Below the pieces are notes generated by a model, which was given only the letters and a program-made list of their open reading frames with translations, ran no database searches and was not told the DNA's origin. DNA of 64,000 bases, from assembly GCA_004297625.1 (NCBI GenBank), contig SCTY01000057.1, positions 1-64,000 of the forward strand, given 5' to 3'. A program made the position numbers and the translations under genes. This document shows, in pieces, positions 36,285-45,439 of this stretch (the first letter of the stretch is position 1; each line of letters starts with the position of its first letter). The DNA comes from Betaproteobacteria bacterium (GTDB lineage Bacteria; Pseudomonadota; Gammaproteobacteria; Burkholderiales; SG8-39).

Positions 36285-37435
36285 GCCGCCTGCCCGCGCA
36301 GGATGCGCTCGCCCGCCTTGCGCCGCGCGGCGGCGTCCGCCTGCATCACCGCGTCGAGATTACCCGCGTCGGAGCCCGGAATGCTCTCCAGCGTCTCGGC
36401 GATGACCCGCGCGATCGACGTGAACGGCAGGCGCCCGGCGAGGAACGCCTCGACCGCAATCTCGTTGGCCGCATTGAGCACGGTGGGCGCCGTGCCGCCG
36501 GCGCGCAGCGCCGCATACGCGAGCTGCAGGCAGGGAAAGCGCTCATGGTCCGGGCGCTCGAAGGAAAGGCTTTTCATCGCCGCGAGGTCGAGCGCGCGCG
36601 CGCCCGAGGCAATGCGATCCGGATGCGCCAGCGCGTACGCGATGGGCACGCGCATGTCCGGATTCGAGAGCTGCGCGATGACCGAGCCGTCGACGTACTC
36701 GACCAGCGAATGCACGATGCTCTGGGGATGGATCACCACTTCGATGCGCTCGGGCGCAAGATCGAACAGCCAGCGCGCCTCGATCACTTCCAGGCCCTTG
36801 TTCATCATCGTGGCCGAATCGACCGAGATCTTGCGGCCCATGACCCAGTTCGGATGCGCGCACGCCTGGTCCGGAGTCACCGCGGCGAGCTTCTCCAGGG
36901 GCAGAGAGCGGAACGGCCCGCCCGACGCGGTCAGGATGATTTTCAAGACCGTTCTCCGATCGGAAAAGCACTGGAAAACGGCGTTGTGCTCGCTGTCGAC
37001 CGGCAGCAGTTGGGCGCCCGATTCGCGCGCCATGCGCATCACCAGCGCGCCGGCCATCACCAGCGCCTCCTTGTTCGCGAGAAGCACTCGCTTGCCGGCG
37101 CGCGCGGCAGCAAGCGTCGAGGCGAGCCCGGCCGCGCCGACGATGCCCGCCATCACGGCATCGCAGCCCGCATCGCTCGCCACGCGCTCCAGCGCCGCGC
37201 GGCCGAAGAGCAGCTCGCTGCCCGCTTCCTTGAATTTCCTCTCCAGGGCGGCGTTTTCCGATACGCCGGAGAGCACCGCGTAGCGCGGGCGATGACTGCG
37301 GCAGAGCTCGAGCAACGCATCGGCCGAAGCGTGCGCGGTGAGGGCGAACACGCGAAACCGGCCGCGATGCGCAGCCGCCACGTCGAGCGTGCTGGCGCCG
37401 ATCGAGCCTGTCGCGCCGAGGACCGCGAGATTCAT
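36281..37435 (-). CDS. dxr: 1-deoxy-D-xylulose 5-phosphate reductoisomerase
   Basis: 384 residues. NADPH motif LGATGSIGASTLDV, LANKEALVMAG, metal and substrate site LPVDSEHNAVFQC, TASGGPFRSLPLEKL, SVDSATMMNKGLEVIEA and NAANEIAVEAFL. Makes MEP, the first committed step of the non-mevalonate isoprenoid pathway. Start overlaps the cdsA stop (ATGA). Confidence 0.97.
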   Translation of the reverse strand: MNLAVLGATGSIGASTLDVAAAHRGRFRVFALTAHASADALLELCRSHRPRYAVLSGVSENAALERKFKEAGSELLFGRAALERVASDAGCDAVMAGIVGAAGLASTLAAARAGKRVLLANKEALVMAGALVMRMARESGAQLLPVDSEHNAVFQCFSDRRTVLKIILTASGGPFRSLPLEKLAAVTPDQACAHPNWVMGRKISVDSATMMNKGLEVIEARWLFDLAPERIEVVIHPQSIVHSLVEYVDGSVIAQLSNPDMRVPIAYALAHPDRIASGARALDLAAMKSLSFERPDHERFPCLQLAYAALRAGGTAPTVLNAANEIAVEAFLAGRLPFTSIARVIAETLESIPGSDAGNLDAVMQADAAARRKAGERILRGQAA

Positions 37436-38217
37436 GCGCCTGCCCTGACGAGCGGCCATAGCAGCGCCGCGAGCGGCAGCGCAGCCGTCGTGCTGTCGAT
37501 GCGGTCGAGCACCCCGCCGTGCCCGGGCAGCAGGGTTCCGCTGTCTTTGACGCCGGCCTGGCGCTTTACCGCGGATTCGAACAGGTCCCCGACGATGCTG
37601 ATCATGAAAAGCGCCGCGGCCGACGCGAGAAACGGCGCCCACGCCACGGCCTGAATGGACGATCCCACGATGATAGCGTAGGCGAGCGCGCCGATGAGGC
37701 CGCCGACGGCGCCTTCCACCGTCTTGCCCGGGGATATGGCGGGCGCGAGCTTGCGCCGGCCCCAGGAGCGGCCGACGAGGTAGGCGGCCGTGTCGGCGAT
37801 CCAGATGAGAATCAGGATGAGCAGCACTTCGACCGGATCGAGCGCCAGCATGGCGAGCGCCGCCGGAACGAGGACCGCGAAGCCGGAAGCGCCGATCCAG
37901 GTGATCTGCCCGGCGCGCACGCCGCGCCACATCCATAGCGGGGCGATCGCCACCCAAAAGAGCGCCGCGGCCGCAAACAACGCCGACTGCACGCCGATCG
38001 CTTCGGAGACGAGAAAAGTTGCGGCGAGCGTTGCTGCATACAGCCATGCGCTGCGCCGGCCGAGGCGGCACAATCCCGCCCATTCCAGGCCAGCGACGAG
38101 AAGAAGCAGCGCAAGCACGAGCGCGAGAGCGGGCCGCGGAAGAAAAAACAGCGCGGCAAGCAGCGCGGCAATGAGCACCGCTGCCGTTGCCAGGCGCGCG
38201 GCGAGCTGACCTTTCAG
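37432..38217 (-). CDS. cdsA: Phosphatidate cytidylyltransferase, probable CTG start
   Basis: 261 residues with about eight membrane helices and the CdsA signature SPGKTVEGAVGG plus DSGTLLPGHGGVLDRIDS near the C-terminus. It makes CDP-diacylglycerol from phosphatidate and CTP. The family N-terminus (here x-K-G-Q-L-A-A-R-L-A-T-A-A-V-L) aligns if translation begins at CTG 38217, whose last two bases are the start of the uppS stop (CTGA). No ATG, GTG or TTG lies nearby in frame; the next one, a GTG, is inside the first helix. The start is inferred. Confidence 0.93.
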   Translation of the reverse strand: MKGQLAARLATAAVLIAALLAALFFLPRPALALVLALLLLVAGLEWAGLCRLGRRSAWLYAATLAATFLVSEAIGVQSALFAAAALFWVAIAPLWMWRGVRAGQITWIGASGFAVLVPAALAMLALDPVEVLLILILIWIADTAAYLVGRSWGRRKLAPAISPGKTVEGAVGGLIGALAYAIIVGSSIQAVAWAPFLASAAALFMISIVGDLFESAVKRQAGVKDSGTLLPGHGGVLDRIDSTTAALPLAALLWPLVRAGA

Positions 38218-38972
38218 GCGACCTCGGAGCGATTCGCTGCTTCGAGTTGCTCGCTGGTGCGGCCGAAACGGCGCTCGCGGTTGCGGTAGGAGGCGATTGC
38301 CTGGTCCAGCGCCGCGGCGTCGAAGTCCGGCCAGAGCCTCTCGGTGAAGTACAGCTCGGTGTACGCAAGCTGCCACAGCAGGAAATTGCTGATGCGCTGC
38401 TCGCCGCCGGTGCGGATGAACAGATCCGGCTCGGGGGCGTAGCTCATCGCCAGGTGCGGCGCCAGGGCCTTCTCGTCGAGAAAATCCTTTTTCTCCCGGA
38501 TGGCCTTGTTGACCGCCTGCAGGATGTCCCAGCGGCCGCCGTAGTTCGCCGCAATGGTGAGCGTCAGCGCCTTGTTCCCTGCAGTGAGCTGCTCGCCCTT
38601 CTCGATCGCGCGGCGGATGCTGGGATCGAAGCGCCGCGTGTCGCCCACGACTTTGAGGCGCACGCCGTTGCGGTGCAGCTTCTCCACCTCGTTCGTGAGC
38701 GCCATCTGGAAGAGCTGCATCAGCAGCGCGACTTCCTCCTGCGGGCGCCGCCAGTTCTCGGAGCTGAAGGCGAAGAGCGTCAGGTACCCGATGCCGCGCT
38801 CGGCGCACGCGCGCACCGTGGCGCGCACCGCCTCGACCCCGCGCCGGTGGCCGGCGATGCGCGGCAGATGCTGGCGCTTCGCCCAGCGGCCGTTTCCGTC
38901 CATGATGATGGCGACGTGCCGCGGCACGTCGCCGTGCGCGGGAACCTCCTGCGTGGAGCTCGAGTGCGTCAT
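38214..38972 (-). CDS. uppS: Isoprenyl (undecaprenyl) diphosphate synthase
   Basis: 252 residues. HVAIIMDGNGRWAKRQHLPR with the catalytic Asp, GHRRGVEAVRATVRAC, LTLFAFSSENWRRP, and RTGGEQRISNFLLWQLAYTE. Condenses farnesyl diphosphate with eight isopentenyl units to form the cell-wall lipid carrier. Start overlaps the frr stop (ATGA). Confidence 0.97.
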   Translation of the reverse strand: MTHSSSTQEVPAHGDVPRHVAIIMDGNGRWAKRQHLPRIAGHRRGVEAVRATVRACAERGIGYLTLFAFSSENWRRPQEEVALLMQLFQMALTNEVEKLHRNGVRLKVVGDTRRFDPSIRRAIEKGEQLTAGNKALTLTIAANYGGRWDILQAVNKAIREKKDFLDEKALAPHLAMSYAPEPDLFIRTGGEQRISNFLLWQLAYTELYFTERLWPDFDAAALDQAIASYRNRERRFGRTSEQLEAANRSEVA

Positions 38973-39529
38973 ACCGCCAGGAGCTCCTTTTCCTTCTCCT
39001 GCAGAAGCTTGTCGACGTCGGCGATATGCCGGTCGGTCATCTTCTGCACCTCGTCCTGGGCGCGGCGCTCGTCGTTCTCGGAAACCTCGTGCTTCTTCAG
39101 CGCTTCCTTGAGGTGGTGGATCGCGTCGCGCCGCAGGTTGCGCACCGCGACGCGCGCATTTTCGGCCTCGTGCCGCACCACCTTGATGAGCTCCTTGCGC
39201 CGTTCCTCGGTGAGCGCCGGCATCGGCACGCGCACGGTCTCGCCCTGGCTCGCCGGGTTGAGGCCGAGGTCGGAGTCGCGGATCGCCTTCTCCACCGCCT
39301 GCGTCATCTTCTTCTCGAAGGGCGTGACGCCGATGGTGCGCGAGTCGAGCAGCGTGACCTTCGCCACCTGGTTCAGCGGCGTGGGCGTACCGTAGTAGTC
39401 GACGTGGATATGGTCGAGCAGGCCGGTATGCGCCCGGCCGGTGCGCACCTTGGCAAGATCCGCCTTGAATGCCTGGACGCTTTTGTCCATCTTTTGATCG
39501 GTCGACTTCTTCAGCTCGGCAATCACCAT
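38969..39529 (-). CDS. frr: Ribosome recycling factor
   Basis: 186 residues, standard size. KMDKSVQAFKADLAKVRTGR, YYGTPTPLNQVA, LTEERRKELIKVVRHEAENA and the C-terminal helix match RRF. Splits post-termination ribosomes with EF-G. Located 10 nt after pyrH. Confidence 0.97.
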   Translation of the reverse strand: MVIAELKKSTDQKMDKSVQAFKADLAKVRTGRAHTGLLDHIHVDYYGTPTPLNQVAKVTLLDSRTIGVTPFEKKMTQAVEKAIRDSDLGLNPASQGETVRVPMPALTEERRKELIKVVRHEAENARVAVRNLRRDAIHHLKEALKKHEVSENDERRAQDEVQKMTDRHIADVDKLLQEKEKELLAV

Positions 39530-39539
39530 ATTGCCCCCA

Positions 39540-40253
39540 TCATACGTGAACTAGCGTGCCCTCATCCTCGCCCAGAACCACCCGGCGCAGCGCATCCTTC
39601 TTGAAAATGCTGAACACGTTGATCGGCAGTTTCTGGTCCCGGCACAGCGTCAGCGCCGTAGCGTCCATCACCTTGAGGTTGCGGGCGATCGCCTCGTCGA
39701 AGCTTATCCTTGCGTAGCGCTGCGCGCGCGGATCGCGCTTCGGGTCCGCCGTGTAGATGCCGTCGACCTTGGTCGCCTTGACGACGATCTCGGCGCCGAT
39801 CTCGCTGCCGCGCAGAGCGGCGGCCGTGTCGGTGGTGAAGAACGGGTTGCCGGTGCCGGCGGCGAAGATGACCACCTTGCCTTCTTCCAGGTACCGGATC
39901 GCCTTGCCGCGGATGTACGGCTCGCACACCTGCTCGATGTTGAGCGCCGACTGCACCCGGCTCGCGATGCCGGCCTGGCGCATGGAGTCGGACAGGGCGA
40001 GCGCATTCATCACCGTGGCGAGCATTCCCATGTAATCGGCGGTCGCGCGGTCCATGCCGGCCGCTCCCGGGGCCAGGCCGCGGAAGATGTTGCCGCCGCC
40101 GATCACCACCCCCATCTCCACGCCGAGCCGCGCCACCTGCGCCACCTCGGCGACGATCGCCTCGATGGTCTGGCGGTTGATGCCAAACGGATCCTCCCCC
40201 ATCAGGGCTTCGCCCGACAGCTTGAGGAGGATCCGCTTGTATTTCGGCGTCAA
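39540..40253 (-). CDS. pyrH: UMP kinase
   Basis: 237 residues. KRILLKLSGEALMGEDPFGI, GVVIGGGNIFRGLAPGAAGM, ADYMGMLATVMNALALSD and TDTAAALRGSEIGAEIVVKA are the amino-acid-kinase-fold signatures of bacterial PyrH. Phosphorylates UMP to UDP. In the classical tsf-pyrH-frr order. Confidence 0.97.
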   Translation of the reverse strand: MTPKYKRILLKLSGEALMGEDPFGINRQTIEAIVAEVAQVARLGVEMGVVIGGGNIFRGLAPGAAGMDRATADYMGMLATVMNALALSDSMRQAGIASRVQSALNIEQVCEPYIRGKAIRYLEEGKVVIFAAGTGNPFFTTDTAAALRGSEIGAEIVVKATKVDGIYTADPKRDPRAQRYARISFDEAIARNLKVMDATALTLCRDQKLPINVFSIFKKDALRRVVLGEDEGTLVHV

Positions 40254-40262
40254 GGTTCGCTT

Positions 40263-41105
40263 TTAATGGACTTGGTTCGGTTTCTCGATTCCCTCACCAA
40301 CGACGAGGAAGGCGTATCCGTTGACCTTGCCCTTCTTGGCGGCGAGCATCTTCTCGACCGTCTGCTTGTCGTCCCTGACGAATGGCTGGCCGAACAGCGT
40401 CTTTTCATTCAGGAACTTGTTCACCGCGCCGTCGACCATCTTGGCGACGATCTCGGCGGGCTTGCCCGATTCCTTGGCGCGGGCCTCCTGGATGCGCCTT
40501 TCGTCGGCAGCAACCTCTTGCGGCACCTCCGCCTTGGTGAGGTAGGCGGGTTTGGCGAACGCGACGTGCATCGCCACGTCCTTGCCCACTTCCTCCGGCC
40601 CTTCGTAATCCACGAGCACGCCGATCTTCACGCCGTGCAGGTACAGGGCGAGCTTGCCTTTCGCCTGAAGGCGCTTGAAGCGGCGGATCGTCATGTTCTC
40701 GCCGATCTTCTGCACCAGCGCCTGGCGCCTGGCTTCGACCTTCGTACCGAGCAGATCGAGCGAAGCCAATTCTTCCGTGTCGGCGGGATTGCGCGCCGCC
40801 ACGATCTCGGCGAGCGATTTCGCGAACGCCACGAAGTCGTCGTTCTTCGCGACGAAGTCGGTTTCGCAGTTGAGCTCCACCAGCGCCCCTATTTTCGCAT
40901 CCGCAGTAATAAATGCTCCAATTACGCCCTCGGCCGCGATGCGGCTCGCGGCCTTGCTCGCCCTGGCGCCGCTCTTGATGCGCAGGATCTCTTCGGCCTT
41001 GCGCAGATCGCCGCCCGACTCGGTCAACGCCTTCTTGCACTCCATCATTCCCAGCCCGGTGAGCTCGCGGAGCTCCTTCACCAGGCCTGCGCTGATTTCC
41101 GCCAT
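40263..41105 (-). CDS. tsf: Elongation factor Ts
   Basis: 280 residues. LVKELRELTGLGMMECKKAL, the core EF-Tu contact TDFVAKNDDF, LNCE and the C-terminal module are intact. Nucleotide exchange factor for EF-Tu. Ribosome binding site AAGGAG upstream; separated from rpsB by a 72-base spacer containing a hairpin. Confidence 0.97.
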   Translation of the reverse strand: MAEISAGLVKELRELTGLGMMECKKALTESGGDLRKAEEILRIKSGARASKAASRIAAEGVIGAFITADAKIGALVELNCETDFVAKNDDFVAFAKSLAEIVAARNPADTEELASLDLLGTKVEARRQALVQKIGENMTIRRFKRLQAKGKLALYLHGVKIGVLVDYEGPEEVGKDVAMHVAFAKPAYLTKAEVPQEVAADERRIQEARAKESGKPAEIVAKMVDGAVNKFLNEKTLFGQPFVRDDKQTVEKMLAAKKGKVNGYAFLVVGEGIEKPNQVH

Positions 41106-41131
41106 CCTTGCAAACTCCTTACTTACGGTTG

Positions 41132-41157
41132 AAAAAAAGGGGCGCTAGGCCCCTTTT
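41132..41157 (-). terminator. rpsB-tsf intercistronic hairpin (terminator/attenuator)
   Basis: Nine-base-pair stem AAAAGGGGC / GCCCCTTTT (41135-41157) with a 5-base loop. On the minus strand it is followed by a run of seven T, so it reads as an intrinsic terminator between rpsB and tsf. A partial attenuator at this place is known in E. coli and keeps EF-Ts output below S2. Confidence 0.75.
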
Positions 41158-41177
41158 GTTCGTTACGCCTCGAGAGG

Positions 41178-41927
41178 CTATCGCGACGCCTCATCCTCTT
41201 CCACCTCGACGAACTCGTCGCGCGAGGCGGCGACCACTTCCTCGACCGACTGGCTGCGGCCTTCGAGCACCGCGTCCGCCATGCCGCGCGCATACAGCCG
41301 GATCGCCCGGCTCGAATCGTCGTTGCCTGGAATGACGTAGTCGATGCCGGCCGGGGTGTGATTGGTGTCGACGACCCCGATCACCGGCACGCCGAGCTTG
41401 TTCGCCTCGGCCACGGCGCCCTTCTGATAGCCGACGTCGATGATGAACAGCGCATCGGGGAGGCTCGAGAGCTCCTTGATGCCGCCGAGCGAGCGGTTGA
41501 GCTTGTCCATCTCGCGCTGCAGGCCGAGCGCCTCCTTCTTGGCGATACGCTCGAACGTGCCGTCCTGCGCCATGCCTTCCATTTCCTTCAGCCGCTTGAT
41601 GGACTGCTTGACGGTCTTGAAGTTCGTCAGCATGCCGCCCAGCCAGCGGTAGTCGACGTACGGCATCTGGCAGCGCTGCGCTTCCTCGCGCACGATGTCG
41701 CGCGCCTGACGCTTGGTCCCGACGAAAAGCAGCATGCCGCGGTTGGCGGCGAGCTGGCGCGCGAATTTCAGCGCGTCCTGGTACATCGCCAGGGTCTTTT
41801 CGAGGTTGATAATGTGGATCTTGTTGCGGTGGCCGAAGATGTACGGCGCCATCTTCGGGTTCCAGTACCGGGTCTGGTGTCCGAAATGGACCCCGGCTTC
41901 CAGCATTTGACGCATCGTTACCGACAC
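41178..41927 (-). CDS. rpsB: Ribosomal protein S2
   Basis: 249 residues: MLEAGVHFGHQTRYWNPKMA, VGTKRQARDIVREEAQR, YRWLGGMLTNFKTVKQSI, VIGVVDTNHTPAGIDYVIPG, and an acidic C-terminus. The GTG start at 41927 is supported by AAGGAG eight bases upstream. First gene of the long translation/envelope operon. Confidence 0.97.
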   Translation of the reverse strand: MSVTMRQMLEAGVHFGHQTRYWNPKMAPYIFGHRNKIHIINLEKTLAMYQDALKFARQLAANRGMLLFVGTKRQARDIVREEAQRCQMPYVDYRWLGGMLTNFKTVKQSIKRLKEMEGMAQDGTFERIAKKEALGLQREMDKLNRSLGGIKELSSLPDALFIIDVGYQKGAVAEANKLGVPVIGVVDTNHTPAGIDYVIPGNDDSSRAIRLYARGMADAVLEGRSQSVEEVVAASRDEFVEVEEDEASR

Positions 41928-41990
41928 TCGCTTGTCTCCTTAGGGTTGGGTCTGCCGTGCTTTTCCGCACCCCTCGCGGGGCACCCTAAT
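41928..41990 (-). promoter_or_regulatory. Structured rpsB 5' leader, probable S2 autoregulatory element
   Basis: On the RNA (minus) strand a UUAGGGU (41989-41983) can pair with ACCCUAA (41946-41940). Inside lies a CCCC-GCGA-GGGG hairpin with a GNRA tetraloop (41970-41981) and flanking GUGC/GCAC repeats. The 3' arm of the outer stem runs directly into the AAGGAG ribosome binding site of rpsB. S2 is known to repress its own mRNA through a leader in Gammaproteobacteria; the same role here is inference. Confidence 0.6.
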
Positions 41991-42057
41991 CGAAGGCACG
42001 GGAAATTTGACTCGCATCGCGCAAGTCAGCCTAAAATTCTAGCATAATCAGGCATCA

Positions 42058-42858
42058 ATGGCCGTTGTCCCGAAGACCGCCGAGGAGATCGAGCGGATGC
42101 GCATCGCCGGTCGCCTCGCCGCCGAGGTGCTCGATTTCATCGCTCCGCACGTGAAGGCCGGCGTGACGACCGGGAAGCTGAACGACCTGTGCCACGACTA
42201 CATGGTGCGGGTGCAGAAGACCGTGCCCGCGCCGCTCAACTACGCGCCGCCGGGCTACAAGCCGTTTCCGAAGTCGATCTGCACCTCGGTGAACCACCAG
42301 GTGTGCCACGGCGTGCCCGGCGACCGGGTGCTGAAGCAGGGCGACATCCTCAACATCGATATCACGGTCATCAAGGACGGCTACCACGGCGATTCGAGCC
42401 GCATGTACTACGTCGGCGAGCCGAGCATCCAGGCGCGGCGCCTGGTGGAGGTGACTTTCGAATGCATGTGGCTCGGCATCCGCCAGGTCCGGCGCGGCGC
42501 GCGGCTGGGCGATGTCGGCGCCGCGATCCAGGCCCACGCCGAGAAGCATGGCTACTCGGTCGTGCGCGAGTTCTGCGGTCACGGCATTGGGCGCAAGTTC
42601 CATGAGGAGCCGCAGGTGCTGCACTACGGCCGCGCCGGCACCGGTCTCGTGCTCGAGCCGGGCATGACTTTCACCATAGAGCCGATGATCAACGCCGGCA
42701 AAGCCGGGATCCGCGAGCTCGCCGATGGCTGGACCATCGTCACCAAGGACCATAGCCTCTCCGCGCAGTGGGAGCACACCATCTCCGTCACGGAGAACGG
42801 CTATGAGGTGCTGACCCAGTCGGCCGGCTCGATGGCCGAACCCGCCTCGATCGGATAG
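42058..42858 (+). CDS. map: Methionine aminopeptidase, type I
   Basis: 266 residues. Metal ligands in DILNIDITVIKDGYHGDSSR (Asp, Asp), GHGIGRKFHEEP (His, Glu) and the last Glu in WEHTISVT. Removes the N-terminal Met. Divergent from rpsB, an arrangement common in Proteobacteria. glnD follows 4 nt downstream. Confidence 0.97.
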   Translation: MAVVPKTAEEIERMRIAGRLAAEVLDFIAPHVKAGVTTGKLNDLCHDYMVRVQKTVPAPLNYAPPGYKPFPKSICTSVNHQVCHGVPGDRVLKQGDILNIDITVIKDGYHGDSSRMYYVGEPSIQARRLVEVTFECMWLGIRQVRRGARLGDVGAAIQAHAEKHGYSVVREFCGHGIGRKFHEEPQVLHYGRAGTGLVLEPGMTFTIEPMINAGKAGIRELADGWTIVTKDHSLSAQWEHTISVTENGYEVLTQSAGSMAEPASIG

Positions 42859-42862
42859 CGCC

Positions 42863-45439
42863 GTGCTGCGCCAGCAGGTGGCCGACGGACGCCGGGCGCT
42901 GCGCGATCAATATCTCCAGCACCCGAATTGCCGCCTTCTTCTCCACCGGCACACGCGGCTCATCGACCGCGCGGTCAAGGCCGTCTGGTCGGAATCCGGG
43001 CTCGCTGGCGCGGCGCTGGTCGCGACCGGCGGCTACGGCCGCCAGGAGCTTTATCCGTGCTCCGACATCGACCTGCTGGTTCTCCTGCCGGGCGAGCTGC
43101 CCGACTCTGGCCGCGAGCGGGTCGAGCGCCTGATCGGCACCTTGTGGGACATCGGGCTCGAAATCGCGCATAGCGTGCGCACCGTGCAAGGCTGCGTCGA
43201 CGCGGCGGCCGAAGACATCACCATCCAGACGACGCTCATGGAAGCGCGCTTTCTTGCCGGGAGCCGCAACCTGTTCCGGGAGCTCGTCGAGCGCCTTCAC
43301 GCAGCCGTCGACCCGGCCGCGTTCTTCAAGGCGAAAAAGCTCGAGCAGGAGCAACGGCATGCCAAGCACCAGGACACGCCGTATGCGCTCGAGCCGAATC
43401 TGAAGGAAGCTCCCGGCGGACTGCGCGACCTCCACACCGTCCAATGGATCGCCCGTGCGAGCGGCATCGGCCGGCGCTGGGGCGACCTGGTCGCGAACGG
43501 CCTCATCGAGCGCCTGGAAGCGCGCCAGCTCGCGCGCCACGAGGCGGCATTCCAGGACCTGAGAATCCGGCTCCACTACCTGGCCGGCAGGCGCGAAGAC
43601 CGCATCGTTTTCGACTTTCAGAACGCGCTGGCGCAGCAGTTCGGCGACGTGGACACGCCCGAGCGGCGCGCGAGCGAGGCCATGATGCAGCGCTACTACC
43701 GCGCGGCGAAGACCGTGACGCAGCTCAATACCATCGTGCTGCAGAACATCGGCGACCGCCTGCTGCCCCGGCCGGAGGAGGCGCCGCGCACGCTGAACGA
43801 GCGCTTCCGCATGCGGGGCGAGTTCCTCGAGGCGGTGGACGAAAAGCTCTTCGAGCGCGAGCCGCACGCCATCCTGGAGAGCTTCCTTCTGATGATGCAG
43901 CACCACGAGTTGCGCGGGATGACCGCGCCCACCTTGCGCGCCCTGTGGCGCGCGCGCTTTCTGGTGAATGCCAGGTTCAGGAGAGATTCCCTGGCGCGGC
44001 TCATGTTCCTGCACATGCTGCAGCAGCCGCGCGGCATCGTGCACGAGTTCCGGCGCATGAACATGTACGGCATCCTCGGGCGCTATCTGCCGGAATTCGG
44101 CCGCATCGTCGGGCAGATGCAGCACGACCTGTTCCACGTGTACACCGTCGACCAGCACATCCTGATGGTGGTGCGTAACCTGCGCCGCTTCACCATGACG
44201 GAGTTCGCGCACGAGTTCCCGCTTTGCAGCGAGCTGATGAGCGGCTTCGAGCGTCACTGGCTGCTTTACGTCGCCGCGCTTTACCACGACATCGCCAAGG
44301 GCCGCGGCGGCGATCATTCCGATCTCGGAGCCGCGGACGTTCGCGCGTTCGCGAGAAGGCACGGCCTTTCCGAAGAGGACAGTGCGCTGGTCGAATTCCT
44401 GGTGGAAAAGCACCTGGCGCTGTCGCACGTCGCGCAAAAGCAGGACGTGTACGACCCGGAGGTCGTGCGCGCTTTCGCCGAGCGCGTGGGTAGCGAGCGG
44501 CGCCTCGTCGCGCTGTACCTGCTCACGGTGGCCGACGTGCGCGGCACCAGCCCCAAGGTCTGGAACGCCTGGAAAGCGAAGCTCCTGGAAGATCTGTTCC
44601 GCGCGGCGCGCCGCGCGCTGACCGGCGAGCCGCTCGAGCGCGATGCCGCGCTTGCCGAAAAGCAGGCCGAGGCGACCCGGCTGCTGCGCCTCTATGCCCT
44701 GTCCGATGGCGTGAAGGACAGGCTGTGGAAGCAGCTCGACACGGCTTACTTCCTGCGCCACGAGCCGCAGGAAATCGCCTGGCAGACGCGCAACCTGCAT
44801 TACCGCGTGGACACGCCCTCGCCCGTGGTCAAGGCGCGCCTCGCGCCTTTCGGCGAAGGGCTCCAGGTCATGATCTACACGCCCGACCGCGAGGCGCTGT
44901 TCGCGCGCATCTGCGGCTATTTCGAGCGCGCCGGCTTCAACATCGTCGAAGCCAAGGTGCACACCACGCGAAACGGCTATGCGCTCGATACTTTCGTGGT
45001 CATGGGCCAGGGCCGCGAAGCGCATTACCGCGACATGATCAGCATGATCGAGACCGAGCTCGCCGCGGAAGTGCAATCGCAGGCGCCGCTCGCGCCCCCG
45101 CGCGGCGGGCGGCTGTCGCGCCGGGTACGCCATTTCCCCATCTCCCCGGTGGTGGATATCCGGCCCGACGAGCGCGGCGCTTTCCACGCGCTGCAGATCG
45201 TGGCGAGCGACCGGCCGGGCCTGCTCTACGGCGTGGCGCGCGTCCTCGCGCGCTACCACGTCAATCTTCACACCGCCCGCATCAACACGCTCGGCGACCG
45301 CGCCGAGGACATGTTCCTCGTGTCAGGCGAGGCGCTCGCGAATCCGAAAACCGTGCTGCAGCTCGAGCAGGATCTGCTCAAGGAGCTGAGCCTCACTCCT
45401 CAGCCGGCAGCTCCTGTCCCGGAAACAGCGCTTCATTGA
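42863..45439 (+). CDS. glnD: Bifunctional PII uridylyltransferase/uridylyl-removing enzyme
   Basis: 858 residues, GTG start. Nucleotidyltransferase motif GGYGRQELYPCSDIDLLVLL, GlnD linker domain (HAKHQDTPYALEPNLKEAPG), HD phosphohydrolase (HDIAKGRGGDHSDLG), and two C-terminal ACT domains (VMIYTPDREALFARICGYFE; LQIVASDRPGLLYGVARVLA). Glutamine sensor that uridylylates PII proteins. The 3' end overlaps the convergent def gene by 47 nt. Confidence 0.97.
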   Translation: MLRQQVADGRRALRDQYLQHPNCRLLLHRHTRLIDRAVKAVWSESGLAGAALVATGGYGRQELYPCSDIDLLVLLPGELPDSGRERVERLIGTLWDIGLEIAHSVRTVQGCVDAAAEDITIQTTLMEARFLAGSRNLFRELVERLHAAVDPAAFFKAKKLEQEQRHAKHQDTPYALEPNLKEAPGGLRDLHTVQWIARASGIGRRWGDLVANGLIERLEARQLARHEAAFQDLRIRLHYLAGRREDRIVFDFQNALAQQFGDVDTPERRASEAMMQRYYRAAKTVTQLNTIVLQNIGDRLLPRPEEAPRTLNERFRMRGEFLEAVDEKLFEREPHAILESFLLMMQHHELRGMTAPTLRALWRARFLVNARFRRDSLARLMFLHMLQQPRGIVHEFRRMNMYGILGRYLPEFGRIVGQMQHDLFHVYTVDQHILMVVRNLRRFTMTEFAHEFPLCSELMSGFERHWLLYVAALYHDIAKGRGGDHSDLGAADVRAFARRHGLSEEDSALVEFLVEKHLALSHVAQKQDVYDPEVVRAFAERVGSERRLVALYLLTVADVRGTSPKVWNAWKAKLLEDLFRAARRALTGEPLERDAALAEKQAEATRLLRLYALSDGVKDRLWKQLDTAYFLRHEPQEIAWQTRNLHYRVDTPSPVVKARLAPFGEGLQVMIYTPDREALFARICGYFERAGFNIVEAKVHTTRNGYALDTFVVMGQGREAHYRDMISMIETELAAEVQSQAPLAPPRGGRLSRRVRHFPISPVVDIRPDERGAFHALQIVASDRPGLLYGVARVLARYHVNLHTARINTLGDRAEDMFLVSGEALANPKTVLQLEQDLLKELSLTPQPAAPVPETALH

